Positions 33,301-44,800 of a stretch of 64,000 nucleotides of DNA are shown piece by piece. The position numbers and the translations under genes are program-made. Under the pieces are notes generated by a model. That model was given only the letters and a program-made list of their open reading frames with translations, did not search any database and was not told the origin of the DNA. Location of the stretch: the NCBI RefSeq assembly GCF_000417875.1, contig NW_006920879.1:749211-813210 (forward strand), written 5' to 3'. The stretch's first letter is position 1. The number at the start of each line of letters is the position of its first letter. The DNA comes from Pseudozyma flocculosa PF-1. Taxonomy: Eukaryota; Basidiomycota; Ustilaginomycetes; Ustilaginales; Ustilaginaceae.

Positions 33301-35319
33301 CGCCGTCGCAGACTGGCCAGACCGAAAGATGGCGGGCCGACGGAGCGTGCCCTCAGTCGCACCGCCCAGCTACGCTACCGCTTCACTTCGGTGCCGTTGC
33401 TGCGGCGTCGATGGAGCGAATCGGCAGGATGGCCAACGAGCCTCGTCGAGTTGGTGCTTGCGGGCGCTGCGCTGTCGAGCTGAGCGCTGTCGAGAATGGC
33501 GAATAAGGTTGTCGTGTGCGGATCCGGGCCTGGCCTTGCGCTCGCCAGTTTGGCGTGGTGCGACCAAAGACAGGCCAAGGCGCGCGGCGGCGGGGGCTGC
33601 TTGGCCTGGCTTGGCGGGGATGGAAAAAAGGAAAAAGCTCGCTCGAGCGATGACGCGGTGCAGCCCACGCTGGAAAAGAACCCAGCCAGCCAGCAAGCAA
33701 GCAGCAAACAAGCAAGGCAGGCAGGCTCGACAGCCGAGCCAGCGAGCAAGTTAAGGGTCCAACCAGAGGCAGGCTCGGGTCGACCGGCTCGCCCAGAGAT
33801 GACGTCTTGCAACCGCTCATGCGCTGCAGACGGGTGCGTCCAAAAAGGCGGCCTGCCTGCTTGCCTGCTTCTCCGCAGCTGCCCCGAAGCGGATCGAAGC
33901 CGCGGTGGTCGCTCGAACGGTCGGTCGGTCGTTCGGTCGTCGGTCAGGCCGGACGTTGCTCGACCCTGCCTGGCCTGGCCTGCGTCGTCTTCCCCGTCGT
34001 CTCCCCCGCTTCCGTCGCTTGGCGCGGGCAAGCTAAGGCGCGATGCCGGGCTTCGTCTGGAAGCAGGCAGGGTCTACCCCGGCACGGTACGGTGGTAGCT
34101 ATTCTTGGGCCCCCTAGCCTTGATACCCGCAGCCACGAGCCCCGGCCGCCTGCCTTTGTCGCCGCTGCCGTCGTCGTCGTCGTCGCCGCACCGACGTTGA
34201 TGCTGGTGGTGGCGAAGAGAGATGCGCTCGGGGTGAGAGTCAAGACACAGATAGGGCCAGGCTGGACTCCCGGTAGGGAGCGGAGCAGCTGCGAGAAGGG
34301 CAGGCCAGGCAAAGCATGGCGGGCATGGCCGAGACGGGGCGCCGTCGATGGATGCGGCCAGCCAGCCGTGACTCAGGCCAGACGCAACACCCCAGCCACG
34401 CACGCCAAGCAGCATACATCGGCTTGCCCGACCTGCCTGGCCAGACGGCCTCAAGGGCGCGCAGCCTGCCTGCCTTTGCCTCCCTGCCTGCTGCCGCTTG
34501 CTTGCGCTTTGTGCTGTCAGCCGGCAGCCTAGGAACCGAAACATGCTGCAGCCAGAGCGCACCGACCAGGCCGGGGTAGGCTAGCTATGCTATCCTACAG
34601 CCTCCGGGGCGAGGAGCCAGCCAGGTGGAAGCGGAGGCTGCGAGCAAGCAGCAGCAAGCAAGGCTGAGCCATCCGGATAGAGGCAGAGTCAGCAGACAGC
34701 CAGCCAGCCAGCCAGCCGGCGACCGTCAGGCAGCGGCAGCACAGCCCCGCTCCCATCAAATCGATCTCTGCCTGGCCGCAGCCATCGCGACCCCCATGAC
34801 GCCCGTCATGGGGTCCGCTGGCTGGCCTGTCCGGCACCCTGCTCGCCCTGGGTCCCGTCGAGCCAGCCAGCAGCTACCGGTAGTAGACAGGCTAGGACCC
34901 TGGCTCGACCGAACCGACCTCCTTAGCTTGCCTTGCCAGCTTGCCTCTCTCGGTCTGTACGGTGGCATCGAGACCGCAGGCAGGCGGAGGCCTGCGCCGG
35001 CGCGGCAACCATCGTGGCGAGCGGGCAAAGGCGCGCTGCCTTAAAAGCGACGCTGCCGGGACGTCTTGTCGACTCCCCCTCCATCCATCTCGTGCCTCGT
35101 CCTCCTCACCTCCTCCGGACGCCCTCCCCCGTTCTGTCGCTCCGGCTACAACTTCAGCAGCCCGTCCCCTCGACCCTCGCCCTAACACCTTCCTAGCTTC
35201 CCCCCTGCTATCGAACCGGGCCGTACGACGAACCGCCGCCACCTCCTCCTTTCTCCACTCCGTCTCTCCCCGTCTCTCTACGCGAGAGTTCCGGCCTTTG
35301 CCCTTTCGCTCTCTTCGCC
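33301..35319. other. 2.0 kb divergent non-coding region NAA30 / HAM1-like
   Basis: No supported gene; frames on both strands have low-complexity Ala/Arg/Ser/Gly translations. It is rich in CAAGCAAGC, GGCAGGC and CCAGCC runs, with (CCAG)n at 34698-34718, repeated GGTCGGTCG near 33920-33945 and a possible TATA-like TTAAAA at 35041-35046. The last ~250 bp is a C/T-rich leader for the HAM1-like gene. Confidence 0.45.
34698..34718. repeat. (CCAG)n tetranucleotide tract
   Basis: About five CCAG units some 600 bp upstream of the HAM1-like start codon. Confidence 0.88.
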
Positions 35320-38173
35320 ATGTCCGACCGTGAGCCCCTCCTGCCGACCCACGCTCGCAACGCCCGCGAGGACATTGCCGAGTACGGCACCCAGCTCAAG
35401 CACGACGCCAAGAAGACGGCCCGCCAGTATGGCGTCGACCCCAACGACCCCGTCGGCCAGGCGCGTGAGGCGGCGCCTTCGCGCGAGTCGCTCGTCAAGC
35501 TGGCCAAGGTCATCGGCGCGGTCCGCGCCGGAAAGATGCCCAGCCAGCAGCAGCTGAGCTCGTGGATCGAGAGCGTCATCAACAGCCCCGTCCTCGACGA
35601 GCGCAACGTTCCCGGCTCGTCGCAGCTCAGCCAGCAGGGCGCGCGCGTGCTGCAGGACCTCAAGGGCGTCCTCGCCTGCGTCGAGCGCGTCGCCGAGAGC
35701 AAGAACGGCGACAACAAGATCCAGAAGTTCTTCTACCAGACCTCGCAGGCCTCGGTCGGCCTCCGCGGCGAGGGCGGCGTCTCGTACAACCTCCCCAGCA
35801 CCTCGTCGGTCGGCGCAGACGGCCTAGGCTCCGAGGCTAAGGACGACGCCAAGCAGGTCCTCCACAACGTCCAGCAGATCGGTCAGCTCTTTGTCACCTC
35901 TAAGCCCTTCCGCAACCTCGTGGCCGACATCCAGTTCCTGTTGCGAGACCTCACCGCCGACGCCGCGTCGCAGGCGGCCAGGAAGGCCGGCCAAGCCGAG
36001 GGCAAGATCCGGCCCAGCGAGCGCGAGCGCCAGGCGCGCGGCGACGCCATCGACATCAAGGCCCCCTCGCGCGAGGACGTCAAGTCGGCGGCGGACCGCG
36101 CCAAGAGCTCGGCCCAGCAGGCGACCAAGGACGCCAAGGGCTCTCTCCAGGACGCCGCCAAGTGGGTCGACGAGAAGACGTCCGACGATGCCAAGGACGA
36201 GTTCATCGAGCGAATCCGCGAGGTCGTCGGCCAGGTGCAGGAGGACCCCGACTTCAAGAGGGCGCTCAACGGCATCTACAGCATCGGCAACAAGTGGATC
36301 GACATCGTCCAGGACGTGGCCGAAAAGGCAAAGGAGCAGGTAAGTTGCGGATGATGCGAGTGGCAGCCGACCGCCCGCCAGTTTCTGCCATGTGGGACGT
36401 CGGACTGACCTCTCGATGTCGCTCCCTCTTCTGCATCCTCTCACTCTCTTTCTCCGTGGCCGGCAGACCGACGTCGACATCGACACCCCCGAAGCCGAGG
36501 CCAACGCCAACTTCCGCGAATCGGTCGAGCTGCTGCAGAACATCCTCGAGGAGTTCTCTGGACGCTCGCTGAAGCCGGTCAAGGAGGCCTTTGGCAAGTT
36601 CTCGGACCACGTCAAGGCCGTCTACGACAAGGAGGCGTCCAAGGAGACCAAGGAGCTGCGCGAGTTCATCGACGACGTCAAGGCGTTCATTGACCGCTCG
36701 CTCAACCAGGACGGCTACATCCAGTCGAACCGCGCCAACCGCGAGGCGTCGGACCTCTACGACCGCGCCCAGACCATGCTCAAGGCGTCGGGCAAGGACG
36801 CCAACAAGGAGCTCAACAAGCTCAAGAGCGACTTTGACGAGGTGCTCGACGAGATCTCCAACTTTGCCGAGGGCTTCGAGGAGGACCCGGAGCTGCGCGA
36901 GCTGGGCCAGCGCGTCGAGAAGCTGGCCGACGACGTCAACTTCCTCAAGCTGCGCGAGTCGTTCGGCAAGGGCGGCAGCGGCATCGGCGGCTTTGTCAAC
37001 ACGATTCGCACCGACGCCGGCATCCTGGTGCGCGACACGGTCGAGGTCATCATCCCGCGAATGATCCAGCAGATCCAGGAGATTCCCTTCCCCAGGCTCG
37101 AGTTTTCGTCGCCCGAGGCCGACGTCGTCATCGACGACCTCTCGTTCCGCGCCTCGACGGCGTCGTTTGTCCCGGACTCGATCCGCATCGTCAACCGCAA
37201 CGACCTCTCGCTGTCGCAGAGGCGCAACACGTACGGCAGCAATGTCGACTCGTCGCTCTACCTCGAGGTCACGGGCCTGCGCATCAAGGCCGCCGACGTG
37301 GCCTACTACATCAAGAAGAAGACGGGCTGGTTCGGCTGGGAGGACTACGGCTTCCTCGACCTCGACCTCGGCGGCCGCGACGGCACCAGCTTCGTCGTCA
37401 AGCTCCACAACGCCGACGAGGACGACGAGGAGTCGTACTTCCGCGTCGACAAGGTCAGCGTCGACATGAGCCACCTCGCCATCAAGGTGCGCCAGACGCG
37501 CCACTGGTTCCTCAACTTCTTCCTGATGCCCTTCGTGCGCCCCGTGGTGCGAAAGACGCTGCAGCACCTGCTCGAGAGCCAGATCCAGTCGTGGCTCCAG
37601 AACGCCGACAGGAGCCTGTGGGCCACCCAGCAGCGCGCCAAGGTCATCAACAGCTACAGCAAGACGGCGCTCAAGTCGGGCCAGGGCGTGTCGATGAAGG
37701 CCTACACCAAGGCAATCTTTGCCCCCGAGGACGACGCCTTCTCGCCCTACGGCAGGGCGGCCAAGTCAAAGCCCAAGACCGACGTCGGCCTGGCCCAGGG
37801 CGTGCTCGTCGAGGGACCGCACGGCGACTTCAAGCTGGCCATCGGCGCGTCGCACTCGAGGCAGCTCTTCCCCGGCAAGGGCGGCCCGGCCAGGCACGCC
37901 GAGCGCAAGGAGCAGCAGTACGAGGAGCTCGAGAGGACGATCCGCGAGGGCGTCGAGCAGGCCAAGCAGAGCGTCGAAGAGGTGCGCGAGGGCGCCCGCG
38001 AGGCCGTCGAGCAGGTTCGCGAGGGCGTCGAGGGCCTCGAGGGCGACGCCAAGAAGACGAGCAAGCAGGCAAAGGGAGAGGCGCAGAAGCTCTCGCGCGA
38101 GGCCCGCAACCAGCAGAGGAAGGAGAGGCTCGAGTCCGGCTGGAAGTCGGACGTCTTTGACATCGACCTCTGA
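35320..38173 (+). CDS. HAM1-like protein (HAM1_N / HAM1_C), probable lipid-binding
   Basis: Exons are 35320-36339 and 36467-38173 with a 127 bp GTAAGT intron, 908 residues. It fits the fungal HAM1-like family, whose N- and C-terminal domains are named after a hyphal-fusion gene; from memory, predicted structures resemble TULIP/BPI lipid-transfer folds. Family-like segments are KIQKFFYQTSQASVGLRGEG, FRNLVADIQFLLRDL, IPRMIQQIQEIPFPRLEFSS and the C-terminal VLVEGPHGDFKLAIGASHSR. Two long amphipathic charged stretches (about residues 240-300 and 825-880) have 11-residue-like periodicity as in apolipoproteins and LEA proteins. No membrane segment or signal peptide is seen. A cytosolic, membrane-surface lipid carrier is inferred; function is not proven. 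It is convergent with AUR1. Confidence 0.8.
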
Positions 38174-38937
38174 GCCTGGCCAACAGCGAGCCGGCTTCCC
38201 TGATCCGCGCGTCACCAAATCGGTCCCGTTCCTTGCGTTGCACTTCTCTCAAGTTGTGCTCTGTGCCACGGCACTTTGCGGTCGCTTCCCTTCCGATACC
38301 TGCCCTGCTTCACCGCAGCTCGTCTTGACCCAGCGTTCTGGCCCAACCTTCGTTTTGACGCTCGACCTGCCTCGCGCCATCCAAGCCCGCCATCTGCTGC
38401 CAAACACTCGTGCTCGTGCCCCCCTTCTCATTTCATCAACGGCCCTCCCTCACTCTGCACGACCAAAGGATCGACCTGACTCTGTGACTGTACGTACGTA
38501 GCCTTCCATCACCACCATTCAGTCCAGGCGCGAGGCTGCCCTCCTTCATTGCCACCACTCTCACTGCCCGGTGCCCTCCGCGCTCTTGGCACCGCTTGCA
38601 CGGTCTGCTAGCTCGGAAGCCGGAGGTCAAACGAGTCCAGATTATCTGAGGGCGGCGAGATATCTACACAGGGTTGAAAGGCCAGCGGGCGGTGGGTGTC
38701 CCGCAGAATCGGTGGGATCGACCTGGACCTTTCCCCGAGGGTCGAGGCTAGGGGCGGGCGGCTGGGAATAGATCGTGATAGGGAGGCATGACGATCGAGG
38801 CGAGGTCGTGGCAGGGCATAACATCTAATGGAGGAGAGAGAGGGGCTGGGGAAAAACGTTCCTGTCTGCTCTAAGAGGCGATCGAGCGGGATGACCGGCA
38901 AGAGGGAGACGCGGTGGGGGAAAAGGAGAAGTCCCAT
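38174..38937. other. Convergent intergenic region HAM1-like / AUR1
   Basis: 764 bp between stop codons. No supported gene; C/T-rich on the left (HAM1-like 3' UTR) and G/A-rich on the right. Confidence 0.45.
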
Positions 38938-40798
38938 CTAATCGCTCTCGTTTCCCCAGTCGTCGAAGCTATCCCGGTGCTTTGGCGGCGCCGCCGCCGT
39001 CGTCGCCGATCCATCAGCGTGGCTACCCGCCGCCGCCGCCGATGAAGACGATGCTGGGCTCTTTGTGCGTGACAACGGGCTGCGTGCGCGGGGCACGGGC
39101 GACGTCGCGCCGGCGCGAAGCGAGGCGCTGTTGGACGCGGCCAGCGTTGACGGCCGGCGCTGCTTGTCCTCTTCCCCGCCGTGGGCAGCCGCCGCCGCCG
39201 AAGCGCCCAGGTCGCCGGCGTCGATCGACCCGTCGTCGATGGCAAAGACGACGTCGTTGTGGTGCTGCGCATGCTGCATCGCGTTACTCGTCGACGACGT
39301 CCGCCTCCCCGTCAAGGAGGAGTTGGGCCGCGAGAGCGAGCTGCCTAGCCTCGCCTCTTCGTCCTTTGCCTCGGCCGAGGCGGAAATGTAGGGCGCGCCC
39401 GCCTTGCTGCTGGCGGCGATGGCGTCGAGCGGGACTGATTCGGCAGTGTTGGGATACCCGTTCTCGAGGTTGGTCGCAAAGGCCGACCCGGGTCGGTTGG
39501 AAGGAGGCGCGGCGCTCGAGGGAGCGGCGGCCGAGTTGCGGAAAGGGTAGTTTTGCTCCATCGCCGTTCGCATCTCGTCGGTGAGGAAGACTGGGGCGGC
39601 ACGTCGGCGGCAGAACGGAAACGGAGGGGTCGGCCACAGATGCGGTCAGCGTGGTTGGCAGGTTGCCGAATGCTCCCCCTCGCGACCCTGCACTGCGACG
39701 TCGGCCGCTGCGAGACTCACAATAGAAGCAGATGGTGGCGAGGCAGGCGCCGGCAACGAGGTCGATGAGGTAGTGGTGCATCAAATACATAGTGCACCAG
39801 TAGAGCCAGAAGCAGTAGCCCCAGTAGAGGACGCGGGCGTCGAGGCGCAGCCTGCCGATGCGGATCGCGAGCGGGAAAAAGTAGCTGCAGAAGAGCGCCT
39901 TGATGGTGGCATTGCCGGCATGGAGCGACGGAAAGGCGCCAAAGACCATGGGGGCGCCGGTGAAGGCGACCGTGTAGCCGTGGCCGCCAAACAGATCGTC
40001 GATGCGGGCCAGGCCGGCGGGCGATCCACGCATGCCGTAGTTGGCGGGGGTGATGCCCTCGCGCAGCTCGTACCACGGCGGGGCGCAGGGGAAGGCGATC
40101 TGGATCATGACGCCGAAGAGCATCATGAAGCCAAAGGCGTTGGCAAACACCTTGACGCTGCCCGGCGGCGCAAAGACAAAGAGGAAGGCGGCGACGACAA
40201 AGGGGGCGACAAAGTGGATGACGCCGTAGGGGATCCACGCAAGGATGTCGAGGACGGGATGGCCGAACTGGGTGAGGATATCCGAGATGTTGGCGCCGTA
40301 CCAGATCGTCTCGAGCGTGGGCAGCACCGAAACCCAGATGTGCGGGCGGGTCGCGGCGGGGATAAACTTGCACGAGTAGAAGAGGATGAGCCAGCCAAAG
40401 ATGGGAGCGGCGGGGAGGAAGAACTGCGACGTGATGGGGAGGAGCAGCGTAGCGGCGTAGGCGGCGGGGATGAGGAGCTTGAGCGGAAAGCCGGGCGACT
40501 CCATGACAAAGAGGCTAAAGACGGCGATGAGCAGGAGAAAGGCGTACTTGAAGCGCTGCCCCTTGGTGGGCTGCCAGGCGCGGAAGCGGTCGAGGTTCTG
40601 CTGCACCGACGTGGAAGCGTCGAGGCGCGATGCGGCGGCGAGGATCCGGTTGAGCAGGTAGCTCAGCCACCGCGGCAGCATCCGTTGTGCCTTTGGCGAG
40701 AGCCGCATCGTGGCCGAGCTGCCGGCACCGCCATGGTATTGGCCACCCGGCGCTCCCGAGGCGAGTCGAGGACCGCTGGCCCCGGAGCTGCCGACCAT
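38938..40798 (-). CDS. AUR1: Inositol phosphorylceramide synthase catalytic subunit
   Basis: Exons in transcript order are 39721-40798 and 38938-39590 with a 130 bp GTGAGT intron, 576 residues. The enzyme transfers phosphoinositol from phosphatidylinositol to ceramide in the Golgi and is the target of aureobasidin A. About eight membrane segments lie between residues ~80 and 355. The PAP2-like active-site motifs are VFGAFPSLHAGNATIKALF and MHHYLIDLVAGACLA, with the two catalytic His. FPCAPPWYELREGITPANYG is also typical. After the second exon begins (FLTDEMRTAMEQ), a ~200-residue Ser/Ala-rich cytosolic tail follows, much longer than in yeast. The ATG at 40798 was chosen; a later ATG (40708, MRLSPKAQRML) is possible. 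The frame upstream of 40798 is open but lacks an ATG in good context. Confidence 0.93.
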
Positions 40799-41873
40799 CT
40801 GCGCGGGTCCAAAGCAGCGCGCGGCCGGAGGCGAGCCCGAAGTGAGCGGTGGAAGAAGGAGCAGCAAGCCGCCGAGTGAGCCGGATCGAAGCCGAAGCCC
40901 AAGGTCGAACAAGAAGTGGAAGTGGAAGCTGAAGCCGGTCGCGTGCAGAGGCGGAGAGCGCAAAGGGCCTAGGAGGGGAGGGGAGCGTGGAGTGGGATCA
41001 AAGATGAGGACGAGGGAAGGGCCTAACACAACGCAACGCAAGGCCACACAAACGCCTGGCAACGATGGCAGGCCGAGCCATGCCCTCGCCTGGGAGCGCG
41101 CGGGCGCCCCTTGGGCGGCCTGAGCTCAAATTTCTTCCGCCGCCGTCCGTGCCCCATGCCCGTGGCCCGCGCCGTTGTGGCTCACGCTCGCGCTGCGCCT
41201 CGCCCTGACGTTGCCTCGCCTGGCCTGGCCAGGCCAGCCCCGCTCGCTGCTTGGCTCCACCCGGCTCTGCTGGCCTGCCTTCGCTGGGTGGCCCATCCAG
41301 CCAACGTCGGACTCGGCACCCGCCCGACCTACCTGCTACCTACGCCTTCCCTCTGTGCCCCTCGAGCCTGCTTTCATCCAGCATCTCCATCGCCTGCCAT
41401 CGGAACGAGCCGCTGCCGCTGCCGCCGCCGCCGCCACCACCATCACCACCAGTGCCACTGCCACCGCCATCGGCGTCGCCGACAGTCTGCACGAGCGAGG
41501 ACGACGACGCAGTCAGCGGTTAATCCCTCACGGCTGTCCCGCTTCAGTCGACACCAGCTCCCCGTTCGATCCCGCACCCGTATCGCCTGCTCCGCCACCA
41601 CCGCTTGCCCATCGCATCGCCCCCGCCCACCGCCAATGTCCAGGCTGTCTCGTTTCGAGCTAGCTACTGCCCTGCCCCTTCGTCACCAGCCCCACCCCGA
41701 GATGCAATATCCTCGTCCCGCTTTCGTAGGATAAGCGCGGCGCAGTCCCCGGCCAGCCAGCCAGCCAGCACCCACCCACCTCCGCTGCCAACAACGGCCG
41801 CGCTACCATCTTCATCGCATCTGCGCCCCTTTCGCAACCCCCATTGGACGCCCTCGCGCGGACACCGCCTACC
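40799..41873. promoter_or_regulatory. Divergent promoter AUR1 / IML1
   Basis: 1.07 kb between start codons. It contains GCCTGGCC-type repeats, a CCACCATCACC-rich block (41435-41475) and (CCAG)n at 41752-41769. No gene is supported. Confidence 0.45.
41752..41769. repeat. (CCAG)n tetranucleotide tract
   Basis: Four CCAG units about 105-120 bp upstream of the IML1 start codon. Confidence 0.88.
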
Positions 41874-44800
41874 ATGACGTCCAACTTTGCACCTTCCGGC
41901 CGCGTCAACTCGCTCAGCGTCGACCGCTTCAGCAATGCCAGCGACCGCCGCCGCTCGTCGTCGTCCCGACCGCAAAGGCCGCTGATCAACGAGCGACCCG
42001 TCATTCTCTGGACCCATGAGCCGCCCAACTTCTCTACAAAGGAGGTCGTTCTCAGCCCCGACTACTCGCTGCCCCACCTCTCCGAGGGCGACCTCCTCCG
42101 CCTCACGCTGCCCGCAAAGGCGCCCACCTCGACGTCCAAGAACGGGCCGCCGCCGGCGACGCCGGGGCATGCAAGGGGGCACAGGAAGGGCCTCAAGCCT
42201 TCGTTCGTCTTCCGCCCCGTCCACGCGCTCGCCGACCCCGACTTCGCGGCGAAGCAGTCGCAGCTGCAGATCAGCATCTCCAAGAACCTTGCCTCCATCT
42301 ACGGCTTCCACAACCGCGCAGAGGCCGTCCTTACCCGCGTTTCGAAGGAGGAAAACACCATCGACCACGTCGAGCTCTACTTCCGCGACCAGTACGTCGG
42401 GCGCGCCGACATGTGGCGCTTCCTGCAGAACCTCGAGGATACGTGCGTCTACTGCGGACAGAAGATTGTGCTGGCCGGCAGCGTGCGCGCCACCATCGGT
42501 CGCATCTTTATCAAGGAGAAGAAGGTGACCAGCGGCTACGTGGCCGCCTCGACCAAGGCCATCTTCCGCAGCGAGTCGGCCAAGTACAATCTGTTCATCC
42601 AGCTCGCCCGCGAGATGTGGGAGTTTGACGAGGACGGCGAGATCTACTACGAAAAGGCGCTCCAAGGCTTTATCCCGGAGCTCCTCAAGCGCTGGCGCTC
42701 TGTGCAGACCAACCACGTCCTCTCCATCACCCTGTTCGCGCGCGTGCACTACGACGAGTCGGAGCTGCACATGCTCGAGGGCCCCATCCGCATCGACGGC
42801 CAGGGGCGATGGTACATTGACTACTACAAGGTTGTCGTGGACCTCGAGACCAACTGCGACTGGTCGGCCATCCTGACGTCGCTCAAGGAGGAGTTTTTCC
42901 GCTTCCAGCACGACATCCTGCTGCTGCGCAGGCCCGTGTCTGGTCCGGCCGCCAGCCAGGAGGAGCTCCACGCCGACCTGATCCGCGACCGCGTCCACTT
43001 GGCCGGCCGCCTTTCCTACTCGTACGAGGGCAACCTGCTCGAGGCCATCAACCTTACGCTCAACCCCTTCGACGAGCACTACATCGATCGCGACCTCAAC
43101 CGCACAGGCTTGTCGATCGTCTTCCTGACCGCCGGCACGGGCCACTTTGAGGTCGACAAGCGCCTCCTCCGCATCACGACCGAGAGGATGATTGAAAACG
43201 GAATCGGCCTCGACCTCGTCTGCCTCACAAAAATGCCGCTGCACTCGGTGCCCCTCTTCCACTTCAAGTCGCACTACCCGGATCAGAGGGAAGCTGGCCC
43301 GCCCGACCCGCGCCAGCAGAACAACAGCTGGTCGAAGCGGAGAGGTCCGCCGGGCGCAGGACCCGGCGGCTCTCGCACCCTCACGCACCGCCACAGCAGC
43401 CAGCGGTTGGGCACCGCCGCGCCGTCGTCTTCGGCCCCGCCCGATCCGCTCTACTTTGATGCCAAGCGGCCCGACGAGGACGAGGAGGACTTTTACTCGA
43501 TGCCACACTGGGTCGACTGCAGCTTCTACAACCTTCAGCAGGACAAGCCCTTCCGCGCCGACCGCTTCGTCCCGCGCTGCAAGATGTACGAGGTCCAGAT
43601 GATGGGCATCATGGAGAACCAGATCTCGGACATTGCCATCCCCTACCTCGACCTGCGCGCCGCTCCGAAGGCCTCGTCGGTCCAGTCGTCCTTCTACCTG
43701 CCTCGCCACGTGGGGCCGCCTGGGTCGGCGTTTGTGTCCGAACCAGCCGCGAGCGGCTTCTCGGACCTGGCCCTGGTCGGCCTGACGCCCAAGGAGCAGC
43801 GCCGGATCGCGCGGGAACGCTTCGATCGGGACGTCTTCGCCGACGTGGAGCCGTCAGTCAAGAGTCTCGTCAAGCCTGCCACGGCCAGCATCGAGAGCCC
43901 TGTCAATAGCGACTTTCAGCGGCCCTTTGATCGTCCGGAGCTCAAGCGGACCAACAGCTCCGGCTACGGAAAGCAGAGCGTTTCGGCATCATCGACGTCA
44001 CCGAACAAGCAGGGGCACCCCAAGCTCAGCGCACTACGGACCTCACGCCTGGGCCGCGAAAGCTCGATCGCCTCGTCGGGGCACGATTCCATGCCGCCAT
44101 CGCCGACAAAGACCCGGTTCGGCCTGCCACCGACGGGCGAAAGCCCAGAAGAGGCCAAGTACGCCCTACCCACCCGGCCCTTGTCCCAGGTGATGGCGCA
44201 GTCGACCTCCAGACCGGCGTCCATCCGGTCGACGAGCACGTTTCCGCGTGGTCTCCGCCTACTGGAACCAATCGGCAAGGCCAAGGCGCTGGTCGCGCCG
44301 ACCGACGCGGTGCTCTCGGCGACCTCGCACCCCTTGAATGAGGAGGAGGAAGCAGAGGAAGCCAGCGAGCACCTTTCCGCCGCGACCGCAGCTTCGCGGC
44401 CCGGATCCAGGACGGTCAGCCTCAGCAAAGCCACGAGTCCGACGCGGCGCGGCAAGGGGTACGGCAGCGCGGCGAGCTGGCTGTGGAACTCGCTGACAGG
44501 TGGTGGCGCCGGCACAAAAGCTGATCATGCCTCTGCCAGCGGCAGCTCCGAGGCCGACGTTCAGGGCCAAGATCTGAACTCGACCCCGGCCACACGGCGG
44601 ATCCAGGAGGTGCTGGCTAGCCAGCTGCGGAGCAACCTGGACCGCGAGAGGAGTCCGAGCAAGCGCTCGGTCAACTCGCCGGGCATCCTCAGCCGCACCT
44701 CCTCGCTCCTCTCCGTCCACGAAGCAGCGCACATTGCCCCCATCAAGATCCCGGCGCAGGTGGCTATCCGCAGCAGGCAGGAGGCCGAGGCTGAGGAGCG

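Noticed and set aside
41664..43709. 681-codon frame antisense to the start of IML1
   Set aside because: Codon-bias shadow of the IML1 frame, without a recognisable domain.
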